Assembly: GCA_035441325.1 (NCBI GenBank)
Contig: DAOROA010000011.1
Location: 1 to 64,000, forward strand
From: Competibacter_A sp002352125
GTDB lineage: Bacteria > Pseudomonadota > Gammaproteobacteria > Competibacterales > Competibacteraceae
Direction of reading: 5' to 3'
Length of the DNA: 64,000 bases
Shown here one piece after another: positions 45,477-54,868 of this stretch. Position numbers and translations under genes: made by a program. The number at the start of each line of letters is the position of its first letter. The first letter of the stretch is position 1. The notes below the pieces were generated by a model. The model did no database searches. It had not been told where the DNA came from and saw only the letters and a program-made list of their open reading frames with translations.

Positions 45477-47093
45477 ATGGCAGACATCAGAGAATGGCGC
45501 GTGGAAGACCCCCAATTTTGGGACGCCACGGGCAAAAGCGTCGCCAACCGCAATCTGTGGATTTCCATCCCCAGCTTGCTGTGCGGTTTCGCGGTGTGGA
45601 TCTACTGGAGCGTGATCACCGTCCAGATGCTCAACGCCGGATTTCCGTTCAAGCCGGCGGAGCTGTTCACTCTAGCGGCCATCGCCGGTCTGACCGGGGC
45701 GACCCTGCGCATCCCGTCGAGCTTCTTCATCCGCATCGCCGGCGGCCGCAATACCATCGTCTTCACCACGGCGCTCTTGATGATTCCGGCACTCGGTACC
45801 GGTATCGCCTTGCAGAGTAAAGAAACGCCGTTATGGATGTTCCAACTGCTGGCGTTTCTGTCCGGGTTTGGCGGCGGCAATTTCGCCTCCAGCATGTCCA
45901 ACATCAGCTTTTTCTTTCCCAAGCGGATGCAAGGTTTGGCCTTGGGCTTGAACGCTGGCTTGGGCAACGCCGGCGTGACCACCATGCAGATTCTGGTGCC
46001 GCTGGTGATGACATTTCCCTTGCTGGGTTCCTTCGGCGGCGAGCCGGTGACGCTGGTGCAAGCGTCCGGCTCGCTGATCGGCAAGATTCCCGCCGGAGCG
46101 CCGACGTATATCCAGAACGCCGGTTTCGTTTGGCTGTTTTTGTTGGTGCCATTGGCCTTCGTCGGCTGGCTCGGCATGAATAACATCCGCACCGATGAGG
46201 TTTCGCCGTACATCGGTTCGCCTCTGGGCGCGATATCCAAGATCGTGGGGATGTTGTTGATCGGCTTCATCGTCGCTGGCGTGGGTTTGTATTTGATCCT
46301 GCCGGCGCCGGCAGGTCTTGGGTTGCCTTCGTGGACCAAGTGGGTGGTATTGCCCGGCGTCATCGCGCTGACCGTGTTTCTGCTCAAATTGATTCCCGGC
46401 GAAATCAAGCCCAACCTGCAACGGCAATATCTGATTTTCGGCAACAAACACACTTGGGTCATGAGCGTGATCTACACCATGACCTTCGGTAGTTTTATCG
46501 GCTACTCCGCCGCTTTCGCCTTGGCGATCAAGGTGATTTTCGGCTTCAGCCACATCGCTGGCGCGGATGGCGTGCTGACCCATACCACCGTCAATCCCAA
46601 CGCTCCCAGCGCGCTGATGTATGCCTGGATGGGGCCATTCATCGGGGCGCTGATTCGACCGATCGGCGGCTGGATTTCCGATAAAGTGGGTGGCGCGCTG
46701 GTCACCCAGATCATCACCGTGGTGATGATCGCGGCGGCGCTGGGCGTGGCGTACTACATGAACGCTGCCTATCAATCGGCGACGCCGGAACAGTATTTCA
46801 TGCCATTCTTCCTGCTGTTCCTGACCCTATTCGCGGCCAGCGGCATCGGCAACGGTTCCACCTTCCGCACCATCGCCATGGTGTTTCCCAAAGAGCAAGC
46901 CGGTCCGGTGCTCGGTTGGACCTCGGCGGTGGCTGCCTATGGCGCGTTCATCATCCCGCAGGTATTCGGCGAGCAGATCAACGCGACCACGCCGGAATAC
47001 GCGCTTTACGGCTTCGCCGTTTTCTACTTCATCTGCCTGGTGCTGAACTGGTGGTACTACCTCGGCCCCAAGGCGGAATTCAAGAATCCCTGA
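45477..47093 (+). CDS. narK2: Second NarK-type nitrate/nitrite transporter
   Basis: The 538-residue MFS protein resembles the second half of the upstream fusion: it opens with the same linker-like motif (WRVEDPQFWDATGKSVANRN, compared with WRPDDESFWEQTGRRIANRN) and has FGGGNFASSMSNISFFFPKR. Twelve or more hydrophobic segments cover the chain. The NarK signature and the operon position before narG support nitrate/nitrite exchange. It lies 65 bases after the fusion gene and 31 bases before narG. Three NarK domains in one operon is more than usual; this gene may have arisen by duplication of the fusion's second half. Confidence 0.9.
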   Translation: MADIREWRVEDPQFWDATGKSVANRNLWISIPSLLCGFAVWIYWSVITVQMLNAGFPFKPAELFTLAAIAGLTGATLRIPSSFFIRIAGGRNTIVFTTALLMIPALGTGIALQSKETPLWMFQLLAFLSGFGGGNFASSMSNISFFFPKRMQGLALGLNAGLGNAGVTTMQILVPLVMTFPLLGSFGGEPVTLVQASGSLIGKIPAGAPTYIQNAGFVWLFLLVPLAFVGWLGMNNIRTDEVSPYIGSPLGAISKIVGMLLIGFIVAGVGLYLILPAPAGLGLPSWTKWVVLPGVIALTVFLLKLIPGEIKPNLQRQYLIFGNKHTWVMSVIYTMTFGSFIGYSAAFALAIKVIFGFSHIAGADGVLTHTTVNPNAPSALMYAWMGPFIGALIRPIGGWISDKVGGALVTQIITVVMIAAALGVAYYMNAAYQSATPEQYFMPFFLLFLTLFAASGIGNGSTFRTIAMVFPKEQAGPVLGWTSAVAAYGAFIIPQVFGEQINATTPEYALYGFAVFYFICLVLNWWYYLGPKAEFKNP

Positions 47094-47124
47094 GCGGCCC
47101 TGCCCCCACAATGAGGTGATCGCT

Positions 47125-50100
47125 ATGAGTCATTTTCTCGACCGGCTGAATTTCCTAAAGAAAGTCACCGATACCTTCTCCGGCGAGCACGGTATCGTCA
47201 CTAACGAGGATCGCGGCTGGGAAGACGCCTACCGCGCCCGCTGGCAACACGACAAGATCGTGCGTTCCACCCACGGCGTGAATTGCACCGGCTCTTGTAG
47301 CTGGAAGATTTACGTCAAGAACGGGCTGGTGACCTGGGAAACCCAGCAGACCGATTATCCGCGCACCCGCGACGATCTGCCCAACCACGAGCCGCGCGGC
47401 TGTCAGCGCGGCGCATCCTATAGCTGGTACCTATACAGCGCCAATCGGGTGAAGTACCCGATGGTGCGCGGGCGGTTGCTCAAGCTGTGGCGCGCGGCGC
47501 TGGCGGAGAAGAAAGACCCGGTGGACGCTTGGGCCTCCATCGTCGAAGACCCGGCCAAGGCAAACGAATACAAGACCAAGCGCGGCCTGGGCGGCTTCGT
47601 CCGCGCTACCTGGGACGAGGTCAACCAGCTCATCGCCGCCGCCAACGTCTACACCGCCAAGCAGTACGGCCCGGATCGGATCTACGGCTTCTCGCCGATT
47701 CCGGCGATGTCGATGGTGTCCTACGCCGCCGGTTCCCGTTATCTGTCGCTGATCGGCGCCGCTTGCGGTTCGTTCTACGACTGGTACTGCGACCTGCCGC
47801 CAGCCAGCCCGATGATTTGGGGCGAACAGACCGACGTGCCGGAATCCGCCGACTGGTACAACTCCACCTTCCTGATGATGTGGGGTTCCAACGTCCCGCA
47901 GACCCGCACCCCGGACGCCCACTTCATGACCGAGGTGCGCTACAAAGGCGCCAAGACGGTGGTGGTCTGCCCGGATTATTCGGAAGCCTCCAAGTTCGCC
48001 GACATCTGGCTGCACCCCAAACAGGGCACCGACGCCGCCGTGGCGATGGCGATGGGCCATGTCATCCTGCGCGAGTTCTATCTCGACGGCAAATCGGACT
48101 ATTTCACCGATTACGTCCGCACCAAGACCGATTTTCCCTGCTTGGTGCTGCTGGAGCAGCGGGCGGATGGCAGCTACTTCAACGGCCGCTTCCTGCGCGC
48201 GTCCGATCTGGCTGGCAGCGCCGAGCAGGCCAACAATCCGGAGTGGAAGACGCTGGCTTTCGACGAAAACAGCGGCAAGCTGATCGTGCCCAACGGTTCC
48301 ATCGGTTTCCGCTGGGGCGAGAAAGATGGGATGGTCGGCAAGTGGAATCTGGAGCCGAAGGAATCCCTGACCGGCGCCGAAACCCAATTGCGGCTGTCGG
48401 TGAACGAAATCCGGGACGAAGTGGTTCCAGTCGCCTTCCCCTATTTCGGTTCCACCCAGCACCCGCATTTCGCTTGCACCCGTCACGACCCCATTCAGGT
48501 GCGCAACGTGCCGGCGAAGAAGGTCAAGCTGGCGAACGGTTCCGAAGCGCGGGTCGCTACCGTGTATGACTTGACCCTGGCCCAGTACGGTCTCGACCGG
48601 GGTTTGGGCGGTAGCAACGCCGCTAGCAGCTACGACGACGATGTGCCCTATACCCCAGCCTGGCAGGAGGCGATTACCGGCGTGCCGCGCGCCCAGATCA
48701 TCGCCGTCGCCCGCCAGTTCGCCGAAAACGCCGACAGAACCCACGGCAAGTCGATGGTTATCATCGGCGCGGCGATGAACCACTGGTATCACATGGACAT
48801 GAATTACCGGGGCGTCATCAACATGCTGATGATGTGCGGTTGCGTCGGCCAGAGCGGCGGCGGCTGGTCGCACTACGTCGGCCAGGAGAAGCTGCGCCCG
48901 CAAACCGGCTGGACCGCGCTGGCGTTTGCGCTGGACTGGCACCGTCCGCCCCGGCACATGAATTCCACCTCGTTCTGGTACATCCACAGCAGCCAGTGGC
49001 GGCACGAAAAGCTGGCGATGACCGAAGTGCTCTCGCCGCTCGTCGATCCCCAGCAGTGGCAAGGCACGCAGATCGATTACAACGTGCGCTCGGTGCGGAT
49101 GGGCTGGCTGCCCAGCGCCCCGCAATTCGACCAGAATCCGCTGGCAGTCGCCAAAGCGGCGGCGGCGGCGGGCGAGGAACCCGCTCCCTACGTCGTCAAA
49201 AATTTGAAATCCGGCAAGCTCGGCTTCGCGTTCGAAGACCCGGACAATCCGGCCAACTTCCCGCGTAATCTGTTCGTCTGGCGTTCCAACCTGCTCGGTT
49301 CTTCCGGCAAGGGTCACGAGTATTTTCTCAAGTACCTGCTGGGCACCACCCACGGCGTGCAGGGTAAGGACTTGGGCGAGGAAGGCGGCGAGAAGCCGCT
49401 GGAGGTGCAATGGCGCGATGCCGCGCACGGCAAGCTCGATTTGCTGGTGACGCTGGATTTCCGCATGTCCACCACCTGCATGTATTCGGACATCGTGCTG
49501 CCGACCGCGACCTGGTACGAAAAGAACGACCTCAACACCTCCGACATGCATCCGTTCATCCATCCTCTGAGCGCAGCGGTAGACCCGGCTTGGGAATCGC
49601 GGACCGACTGGGACATCTTCAAGGGCATCGCCAAGGCGTTCTCGGCAACCTGCCCCGGTCATCTCGGCGTGGAGAAGGACATCGTCGCTCTACCGACCCT
49701 GCACGACACCCCGACCGAATTGGCGCAACCGCTCGATGTGAAGGATTGGAAGAAGGGCGAATGCGACCTGATTCCCGGCAAGACCGCGCCCAGCCTGGTC
49801 GTGGTCGAGCGCGACTATCCGGCCACTTACAAGAAATTCACCTCGCTCGGCCCGCTGATGGACAAACTGGGCAATGGCGGCAAAGGCATCAGTTGGAACA
49901 CCGAGCACGAGGTGGAGGCGCTGGCGACGCTGAACTACACGGTGCCGGAGGAAGGCGTCTCCAAAGGCCGGCCCCGGATCGAGACCGACATCGACGCCGC
50001 CGAGGTGATCCTAATGCTGGCGCCGGAGACTAACGGTCACGTCGCCGTGAAATCCTGGGCGGCGCTCTCCAAGATCACCGGCCGCGACCACACCCATCTC

Positions 50101-50889
50101 GCCATCCCCAAGGAGCACGAAAAGATTCGCTTCCGCGACATCGTCGCCCAGCCGCGCAAGATCATCTCCTCGCCGACCTGGTCGGGTCTGGAAGACGAGA
50201 AGGTCAGCTACAACGCCGGCTACACCAACGTCCACGAACTGATCCCGTGGCGGACCCTGACCGGCCGCCAGCAGTTCTATCAGGATCATCCCTGGATGCT
50301 GGGCTTCGGCGAGGCGATGTGCGCCTACCGGCCGCCGGTGGACATGAAGACGGTCGAGCCGATCATCGGCCAGAAACCGAACGGCAACCCGGAGATCGTG
50401 CTGAACTTCATCACCCCGCACCAGAAGTGGGGCATCCACAGCACCTACACCGACAACCTGCTGATGCTCACCCTGTCGCGCGGCGGTCCGATCATCTGGA
50501 TTTCCGAGGTGGACGCCAAGAAGGCCGGCATCGAGGACAACGATTGGATCGAGGCCTACAACATCAACGGCGCCATCGCGGCGCGGGCCGTGGTCAGCCA
50601 GCGCGTTCCCGAAGGCATGTCGATGATGTACCACGCCCAAGAGAAGATCGTGAACACGCCCGGCTCCGAAACCACCGGCACCCGGGGCGGCATTCATAAC
50701 TCGGTCACGCGCACGGTGCTGAAGCCGACTCATATGATCGGTGGCTACGCCCAGCAGAGTTATGGTTTCAACTACTACGGCACCGTCGGCGCCAATCGCG
50801 ACGAGTTCATCATCGTCCGCAAGATGGCCAAGATCGACTGGATGGACGACGAAGCACCGTCCGAAGCCACCACCGCGGAGGCGCATTGA
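47125..50889 (+). CDS. narG: Respiratory nitrate reductase alpha subunit NarG
   Basis: The 1254-residue subunit carries the molybdenum (bis-MGD) active site that reduces nitrate to nitrite. The FS0 [4Fe-4S] ligands are visible as His-50, Cys-54, Cys-58 and Cys-93 (HGVNCTGSC, RGCQRGASYSWY). FYDWYCDLPPASPMIWGEQT contains the Asp that ligates Mo. Length matches E. coli NarG. There is no Tat signal beyond the short N-terminus, consistent with a cytoplasmic catalytic subunit attached to the inner membrane by NarI. The start at 47125 follows GAGGTGA closely. Long antisense frames over this gene are not real. Confidence 0.97.
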   Translation: MSHFLDRLNFLKKVTDTFSGEHGIVTNEDRGWEDAYRARWQHDKIVRSTHGVNCTGSCSWKIYVKNGLVTWETQQTDYPRTRDDLPNHEPRGCQRGASYSWYLYSANRVKYPMVRGRLLKLWRAALAEKKDPVDAWASIVEDPAKANEYKTKRGLGGFVRATWDEVNQLIAAANVYTAKQYGPDRIYGFSPIPAMSMVSYAAGSRYLSLIGAACGSFYDWYCDLPPASPMIWGEQTDVPESADWYNSTFLMMWGSNVPQTRTPDAHFMTEVRYKGAKTVVVCPDYSEASKFADIWLHPKQGTDAAVAMAMGHVILREFYLDGKSDYFTDYVRTKTDFPCLVLLEQRADGSYFNGRFLRASDLAGSAEQANNPEWKTLAFDENSGKLIVPNGSIGFRWGEKDGMVGKWNLEPKESLTGAETQLRLSVNEIRDEVVPVAFPYFGSTQHPHFACTRHDPIQVRNVPAKKVKLANGSEARVATVYDLTLAQYGLDRGLGGSNAASSYDDDVPYTPAWQEAITGVPRAQIIAVARQFAENADRTHGKSMVIIGAAMNHWYHMDMNYRGVINMLMMCGCVGQSGGGWSHYVGQEKLRPQTGWTALAFALDWHRPPRHMNSTSFWYIHSSQWRHEKLAMTEVLSPLVDPQQWQGTQIDYNVRSVRMGWLPSAPQFDQNPLAVAKAAAAAGEEPAPYVVKNLKSGKLGFAFEDPDNPANFPRNLFVWRSNLLGSSGKGHEYFLKYLLGTTHGVQGKDLGEEGGEKPLEVQWRDAAHGKLDLLVTLDFRMSTTCMYSDIVLPTATWYEKNDLNTSDMHPFIHPLSAAVDPAWESRTDWDIFKGIAKAFSATCPGHLGVEKDIVALPTLHDTPTELAQPLDVKDWKKGECDLIPGKTAPSLVVVERDYPATYKKFTSLGPLMDKLGNGGKGISWNTEHEVEALATLNYTVPEEGVSKGRPRIETDIDAAEVILMLAPETNGHVAVKSWAALSKITGRDHTHLAIPKEHEKIRFRDIVAQPRKIISSPTWSGLEDEKVSYNAGYTNVHELIPWRTLTGRQQFYQDHPWMLGFGEAMCAYRPPVDMKTVEPIIGQKPNGNPEIVLNFITPHQKWGIHSTYTDNLLMLTLSRGGPIIWISEVDAKKAGIEDNDWIEAYNINGAIAARAVVSQRVPEGMSMMYHAQEKIVNTPGSETTGTRGGIHNSVTRTVLKPTHMIGGYAQQSYGFNYYGTVGANRDEFIIVRKMAKIDWMDDEAPSEATTAEAH

Positions 50890-50891
50890 TC

Positions 50892-52445
50892 ATGAAAGTA
50901 CGCGCACAAATCGCCATGGTCCTGAACCTGGACAAGTGCATCGGCTGTCACACCTGTTCGGTGACCTGCAAAAACGTCTGGACCAGCCGCGACGGCATGG
51001 AATACGCCTGGTTCAACAACGTCGAGACCAAACCCGGCATCGGCTACCCCAAGGAATGGGAGAATCAGGATAAGTGGAACGGCGGCTGGAAGCGGCGCAA
51101 GGATGGCAAGATCGAACCGAAACAGGGCGGCAAGCTCAAGATTCTGGCCAACATCTTCGCCAATCCCGACCTGCCGGCCATCGACGACTACTACGAGCCG
51201 TGGGACTACGACTACGCGCATCTGCAAAACGCGCCGGAATCGAAAGCCATGCCGGTCGCCCGGCCCCGTTCCGCCATCAGCGGCGAGCGAATGGAAAAAA
51301 TCCACTGGGGTCCGAACTGGGAAGAAATTCTCGGCACCGAATTCGCCAAACGTTCGAAGGACTACAACTTCGAGAGCGTGCAGAAGGAGATTTACGGCGA
51401 GTTCGAAAACACCTTCATGATGTATCTGCCGCGCCTGTGCGAGCACTGCCTGAATCCGGCCTGCGTTGCTTCCTGCCCCAGCGGTGCGATCTATAAGCGC
51501 GAGGAGGACGGCATCGTCCTGATCGATCAGGACAAGTGTCGCGGTTGGCGGATGTGTGTGTCCGGCTGTCCGTACAAGAAGATTTACTACAACTGGAATA
51601 CCGGCAAGTCCGAGAAGTGCATCCTCTGCTACCCGCGCATCGAGTCCGGCCAGCCGACGGTCTGCTCGGAAACCTGCGTGGGCCGCATCCGTTATCTGGG
51701 CGTGCTGCTCTACGATGCCGACCAAATCGAAAAAGCGGCCAGCGTTCTCGACGAAAAGAGCTTGTATCAGGCGCAACTGGACATCTTCCTCGATCCCTTC
51801 GATCCGGTCGTGCAAGCCGAGGCGCGCAAGGCCGGTATTCCCGAACCGTGGTTGCAGGCCGCCCAGGATTCGCCGATCTACAAGATGGCCATCGACTGGA
51901 AGATTGCCTTCCCGCTGCATCCCGAGTACCGCACTCTGCCGATGGTCTGGTACGTGCCGGCGCTGTCGCCGATCCAGGCTCGCGCCGAAGCCGGCCAGAT
52001 CGGCATGAACGGCATCATCCCCGATGTCGGCTCGTTGCGGATTCCGCTGAAATACCTGGCCAACCTGCTGACCGCTGGGGACGAAAAACCGGTCAAGCTG
52101 GCGCTGGAGCGGATGCTGGCCATGCGTGCTTACATGCGGGCGAAGGTGGTGGATAACGAGGTAAAGGAGGACGTGCTGAAAGCGGTCAATCTCCGCATCG
52201 ATCAGGTCGAGTCGATGTACCGCTATCTCGCCATCGCCAATTTCGAGGACCGCTTCGTCATCCCCACCTCGCACCGCGAATACGCCAGCGCGACCTACGA
52301 CGCCTTCGGCGAACGCGGCGGCTGCGGTTTCAGCTTCGGCAACGGTTGCTCGCCGGGGACGGACAAGACCAACCTGTTCGGTGGCAAGAAAGTCACCACG
52401 CGCCGGGCGGTTCCGATCAAGGTGGAACCGCCAACCAAGGCTTGA
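50892..52445 (+). CDS. narH: Respiratory nitrate reductase beta subunit NarH
   Basis: The 517-residue subunit transfers electrons from NarI to NarG through four iron-sulfur clusters. The Cys groups are all present: CIGCHTCSVTC (Cys-16, 19, 22, 26), CEHCLNPACVASCPSG, CRGWRMCVSGCPYK (the Trp that marks the [3Fe-4S] cluster) and CILCYPRIESGQPTVCSETC. The ATG at 50892 lies three bases after the narG stop, with GGAGG about ten bases upstream inside narG. A short palindromic repeat follows the gene. Confidence 0.97.
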   Translation: MKVRAQIAMVLNLDKCIGCHTCSVTCKNVWTSRDGMEYAWFNNVETKPGIGYPKEWENQDKWNGGWKRRKDGKIEPKQGGKLKILANIFANPDLPAIDDYYEPWDYDYAHLQNAPESKAMPVARPRSAISGERMEKIHWGPNWEEILGTEFAKRSKDYNFESVQKEIYGEFENTFMMYLPRLCEHCLNPACVASCPSGAIYKREEDGIVLIDQDKCRGWRMCVSGCPYKKIYYNWNTGKSEKCILCYPRIESGQPTVCSETCVGRIRYLGVLLYDADQIEKAASVLDEKSLYQAQLDIFLDPFDPVVQAEARKAGIPEPWLQAAQDSPIYKMAIDWKIAFPLHPEYRTLPMVWYVPALSPIQARAEAGQIGMNGIIPDVGSLRIPLKYLANLLTAGDEKPVKLALERMLAMRAYMRAKVVDNEVKEDVLKAVNLRIDQVESMYRYLAIANFEDRFVIPTSHREYASATYDAFGERGGCGFSFGNGCSPGTDKTNLFGGKKVTTRRAVPIKVEPPTKA

Positions 52446-52456
52446 ATCGAGGGCAA

Positions 52457-52490
52457 ACTCCCCTCTCCCGCCTGTGGGAGAGGAGTTGGG
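52457..52490. repeat. Palindromic repeat between narH and narJ
   Basis: CCTCTCCC at 52462-52469 pairs with GGGAGAGG at 52476-52483 around GCCTGT, with partial pairing beyond. This form (CCCTCTCCC ... GGGAGAGG ... GGGGGT) is typical of dispersed intergenic palindromes in gammaproteobacteria. Inside an operon it may stabilise or trim the mRNA. Confidence 0.6.
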
Positions 52491-52520
52491 GGTAAGGGCA
52501 TACATAACCAAGGTGGAACG

Positions 52521-53234
52521 ATGAAAACCCTGAAAGTCCTGTCGGCCCTGTTGTGTTATCCGCAAGCCGACATGCAGGCCGCGCTGGATGAAATGGCGGA
52601 AATATTGAATCGGGAAAAGCTGTTGCCCGAGCGGGAGCAGCGGGCGCTGCAGGCGTTCATGAGCCGGCTGGAGCGGACCGACCTGATGAAATTGCAAGAG
52701 CGGTACGTAGCGACTTTCGACCGGGGCCGCGCCCTGTCGCTGCATCTGTTCGAGCACGTTCACGGCCAATCGCGGGATCGCGGGCAGGCGATGGTCAACC
52801 TGTTGGAAATCTATCGCCAGCACGGTTTCGAGCTCGGCACTCGCGAATTGCCCGACTACATCCCGTTGTTTCTGGAGTATCTGGCGCAGCGCCCGATGGG
52901 CGAGGCGCTGGACATGCTAGCCGACGCGATGCACGTCATGGCGCTGATCGGCGCGCGATTGGCCGAGCGTAACAGCGACTATCGGGCGGTCTTCGATGCG
53001 CTCGCCGCCTTGGTCGGCGAACCGGCGGACATCGAGGATATTCGCCGCCAAGCCGCCACCGAGGGGCCCGATCAAACCGTGGTGAACATGGACAAAATTT
53101 GGGAGGAGGAAGCCGTGACTTTCCTGGCCAACCAGGAGGGTTGTTCGGCCGGCCGCACGGGTTCGCGCGAGGCGCAACCGGTGCGGTGGGCGTCGCGACC
53201 TGGGCCGATGCCACAGCCCGCTCGTTCCCTATGA
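52521..53234 (+). CDS. narJ: Nitrate reductase chaperone NarJ
   Basis: The 237-residue protein starts at an ATG preceded by AAGGTGG. It has the TorD/NarJ family pattern: KVLSALLCYPQADMQAALDE, a YVATFDRGRALSLHLFEHVH segment, and GTRELPDYIPLFLEYLAQRP. NarJ is a dedicated chaperone that binds the NarG N-terminus and guides molybdenum cofactor insertion and assembly. It is not part of the mature enzyme. The C-terminal 25 residues are low-complexity (Gly/Arg/Pro/Gln), longer than usual. It is followed by narI after 62 bases. Confidence 0.95.
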   Translation: MKTLKVLSALLCYPQADMQAALDEMAEILNREKLLPEREQRALQAFMSRLERTDLMKLQERYVATFDRGRALSLHLFEHVHGQSRDRGQAMVNLLEIYRQHGFELGTRELPDYIPLFLEYLAQRPMGEALDMLADAMHVMALIGARLAERNSDYRAVFDALAALVGEPADIEDIRRQAATEGPDQTVVNMDKIWEEEAVTFLANQEGCSAGRTGSREAQPVRWASRPGPMPQPARSL

Positions 53235-53296
53235 ATCATTTGAGAATCTTTCGCCCACCCCCAGCGGCGGGGGCGGATTGAAACGAGGCTACGATC

Positions 53297-53977
53297 ATGA
53301 ATTATCTGGATACCCTGTTGTTTGGCGTCTATCCCTACTTGGCCGGCGCGGTATTCCTGCTCGGCAGTCTGGCGCGCTTCGACCGCGACCAGTTCACCTG
53401 GAAAGCGCATTCCAGCCAGATTCTGAGCAACAAGAACATGCGGCTGGCCAGCAACCTGTTTCACGTCGGTATTCTGCTGCTGTTTCTCGGCCATTTCGTC
53501 GGGTTGCTGACCCCGCCGGAAATCTTCCACGCTCTCGGCGTTTCCGCCGGCGCCAAGCAACTGTTGGCCATCGTTGCCGGCAGCGTCGCCGGCGCCATGT
53601 GCTTCGTCGGGCTGACCCTGCTGGTGCAGCGGCGGCTGACCGATCCGCGCGTGCGGGCCAACAGCACCCGGATGGACATCTTTATTCTGTTGCTGCTGTA
53701 CGCACAATTGATTCTCGGCCTGCTGACCATCCCGGTGTCGCTGATGCACCTGGACGGCCACAATATGCTGAATCTGATGGGCTGGGCGCGGAATATCGTG
53801 ACGTTCGATCCAGCGGAAGCGGTCGAATCCGTCTCCCACGTCGGTCTACTGTTTAAGCTGCACCTGTTCCTCGGCCTGACCGTGTTCCTGGTGTTCCCGT
53901 TCAGCCGGCTGGTGCATATCTGGAGCGCGCCGGTCACGTACCCGGCCCGGCCGTATCAGGTGGTGCGGCAGCGGTAG
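53297..53977 (+). CDS. narI: Respiratory nitrate reductase gamma subunit NarI
   Basis: The 226-residue protein is a di-heme cytochrome b with five hydrophobic segments. The His pairs for the two hemes are visible: SNLFHVGILLLFLGHFVGL and SHVGLLFKLHLFLGLT. It anchors NarGH to the inner membrane and oxidises quinol. The start ATG has GAGG eight bases upstream. An intrinsic terminator follows at 54000-54025, so this gene ends the operon that begins with the fused narK. Confidence 0.95.
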   Translation: MNYLDTLLFGVYPYLAGAVFLLGSLARFDRDQFTWKAHSSQILSNKNMRLASNLFHVGILLLFLGHFVGLLTPPEIFHALGVSAGAKQLLAIVAGSVAGAMCFVGLTLLVQRRLTDPRVRANSTRMDIFILLLLYAQLILGLLTIPVSLMHLDGHNMLNLMGWARNIVTFDPAEAVESVSHVGLLFKLHLFLGLTVFLVFPFSRLVHIWSAPVTYPARPYQVVRQR

Positions 53978-53999
53978 ATGTTCATGCCGCTTTATGGCT

Positions 54000-54025
54000 C
54001 GGCAATTTAACTTGCCGCTCTTTTT
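54000..54025 (+). terminator. Intrinsic terminator of the nar operon
   Basis: CGGCAA and TTGCCG form a stem with a six-base loop, followed by CTCTTTTT, 22 bases after the narI stop. Confidence 0.75.
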
Positions 54026-54577
54026 CCAATGCGTTCCCTCGCTTTGTCCTTGTTTCTGGAGGACTTGATCGTCGCGTCAATGGTCGAGTGGGCCGTAAAA
54101 TCCGGGACAAGCGAGACTACCGCCGTCTGCGGCCAGGGCGGGCGTGGGACGCGGTCCAGAACGCCAGCGTGCGCCGCAACCGCCCGCTGCCGGCTTTCCG
54201 GAACGCCTCGCGGTAAAGCATCTTGCGTCGTGCAAACTGCCCTTGCCGGCAACGGCAAGGGGTTCGGCGACCGCTTCGGTACCATCGGTGAGCGTCGGCC
54301 CACCGATCAGTATGCCTTCGATTAAACCCGCGTCATGCGTAGTATCCAGCATCGCCCGATCAATCTATCGCCCATAAACCGATAGCGTGATCGAGCGATT
54401 TGGTGGTTGCATCGATTCAGACTTGAAAATCGATACTTGAGATAAAGACCTATCAATCGTCGTGCATTCGGTAAAAAGCGCATATTTCACGATGCGCGTA
54501 AGCGGAACGACGATCCGTAAAAACTCGAACGGCGAGCAACTGATCCGGTACGGACCTGGCATCGAATAGTTGCGGGC

Positions 54578-54602
54578 AAAAAAACCGCTGGTTTCCCAGC
54601 GG
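54578..54602 (-). terminator. Strong minus-strand intrinsic terminator
   Basis: On the minus strand CCGCTGG-GAAA-CCAGCGG forms a perfect 7-bp stem with a GNRA loop, followed by seven Ts. No protein gene on the minus strand feeds into it, so it may end a small RNA transcribed from about 54.8 kb leftwards, or block antisense transcription. Confidence 0.7.
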
Positions 54603-54818
54603 CAAACTTGGAGGATGTCAACGTACAACAACACAACACAGAGGAGAGTGCGTCATTTGCGCCCGACGCGAGGCGTTTGGTAGCCAGCATCGCAATCGCC
54701 TGCTAGTTATTTCATTTATCGGCGGCCATGAACGAGACTTTAGGGGAATACGAAATTTTTTTCGCGCTGAAAACAACTTCTTGATTTCGGCGGTTAATAA
54801 TCTATAACAGACTGATTT

Positions 54819-54835
54819 GTTTAATTATATTAAAC
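54819..54835. promoter_or_regulatory. Palindrome before the parvulin gene
   Basis: GTTTAAT-TAT-ATTAAAC is a perfect 7-3-7 inverted repeat in AT-rich DNA, 33 bases before the ATG at 54869. It could be an operator or overlap a promoter. Confidence 0.4.
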
Positions 54836-54868
54836 TGATACGAATACTTTAACGCCTGGAGGCCCGTC

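Larger units (their letters stand above)
53978..54868. other. Large intergenic region after the nar operon
   Basis: These 891 bases carry no supported gene. They contain the nar terminator, a perfect 8-bp hairpin (CCTTGCCG-GCAA-CGGCAAGG, 54241-54260), a minus-strand terminator at 54578-54602 and a palindrome at 54819-54835. The middle part has short open frames in several phases that look like Arg/Ser-rich noise. The right third is AT-rich. Confidence 0.6.

Noticed and set aside
47431..49662. 743-codon open frame antisense to narG
   Set aside because: narG is certain from its cofactor motifs; the antisense frame results from high GC at third positions.
54007..54325. Two overlapping 98-codon frames on opposite strands
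   Set aside because: Both are Arg/Ser/Pro-rich, lack starts with ribosome binding sites and fit no family.
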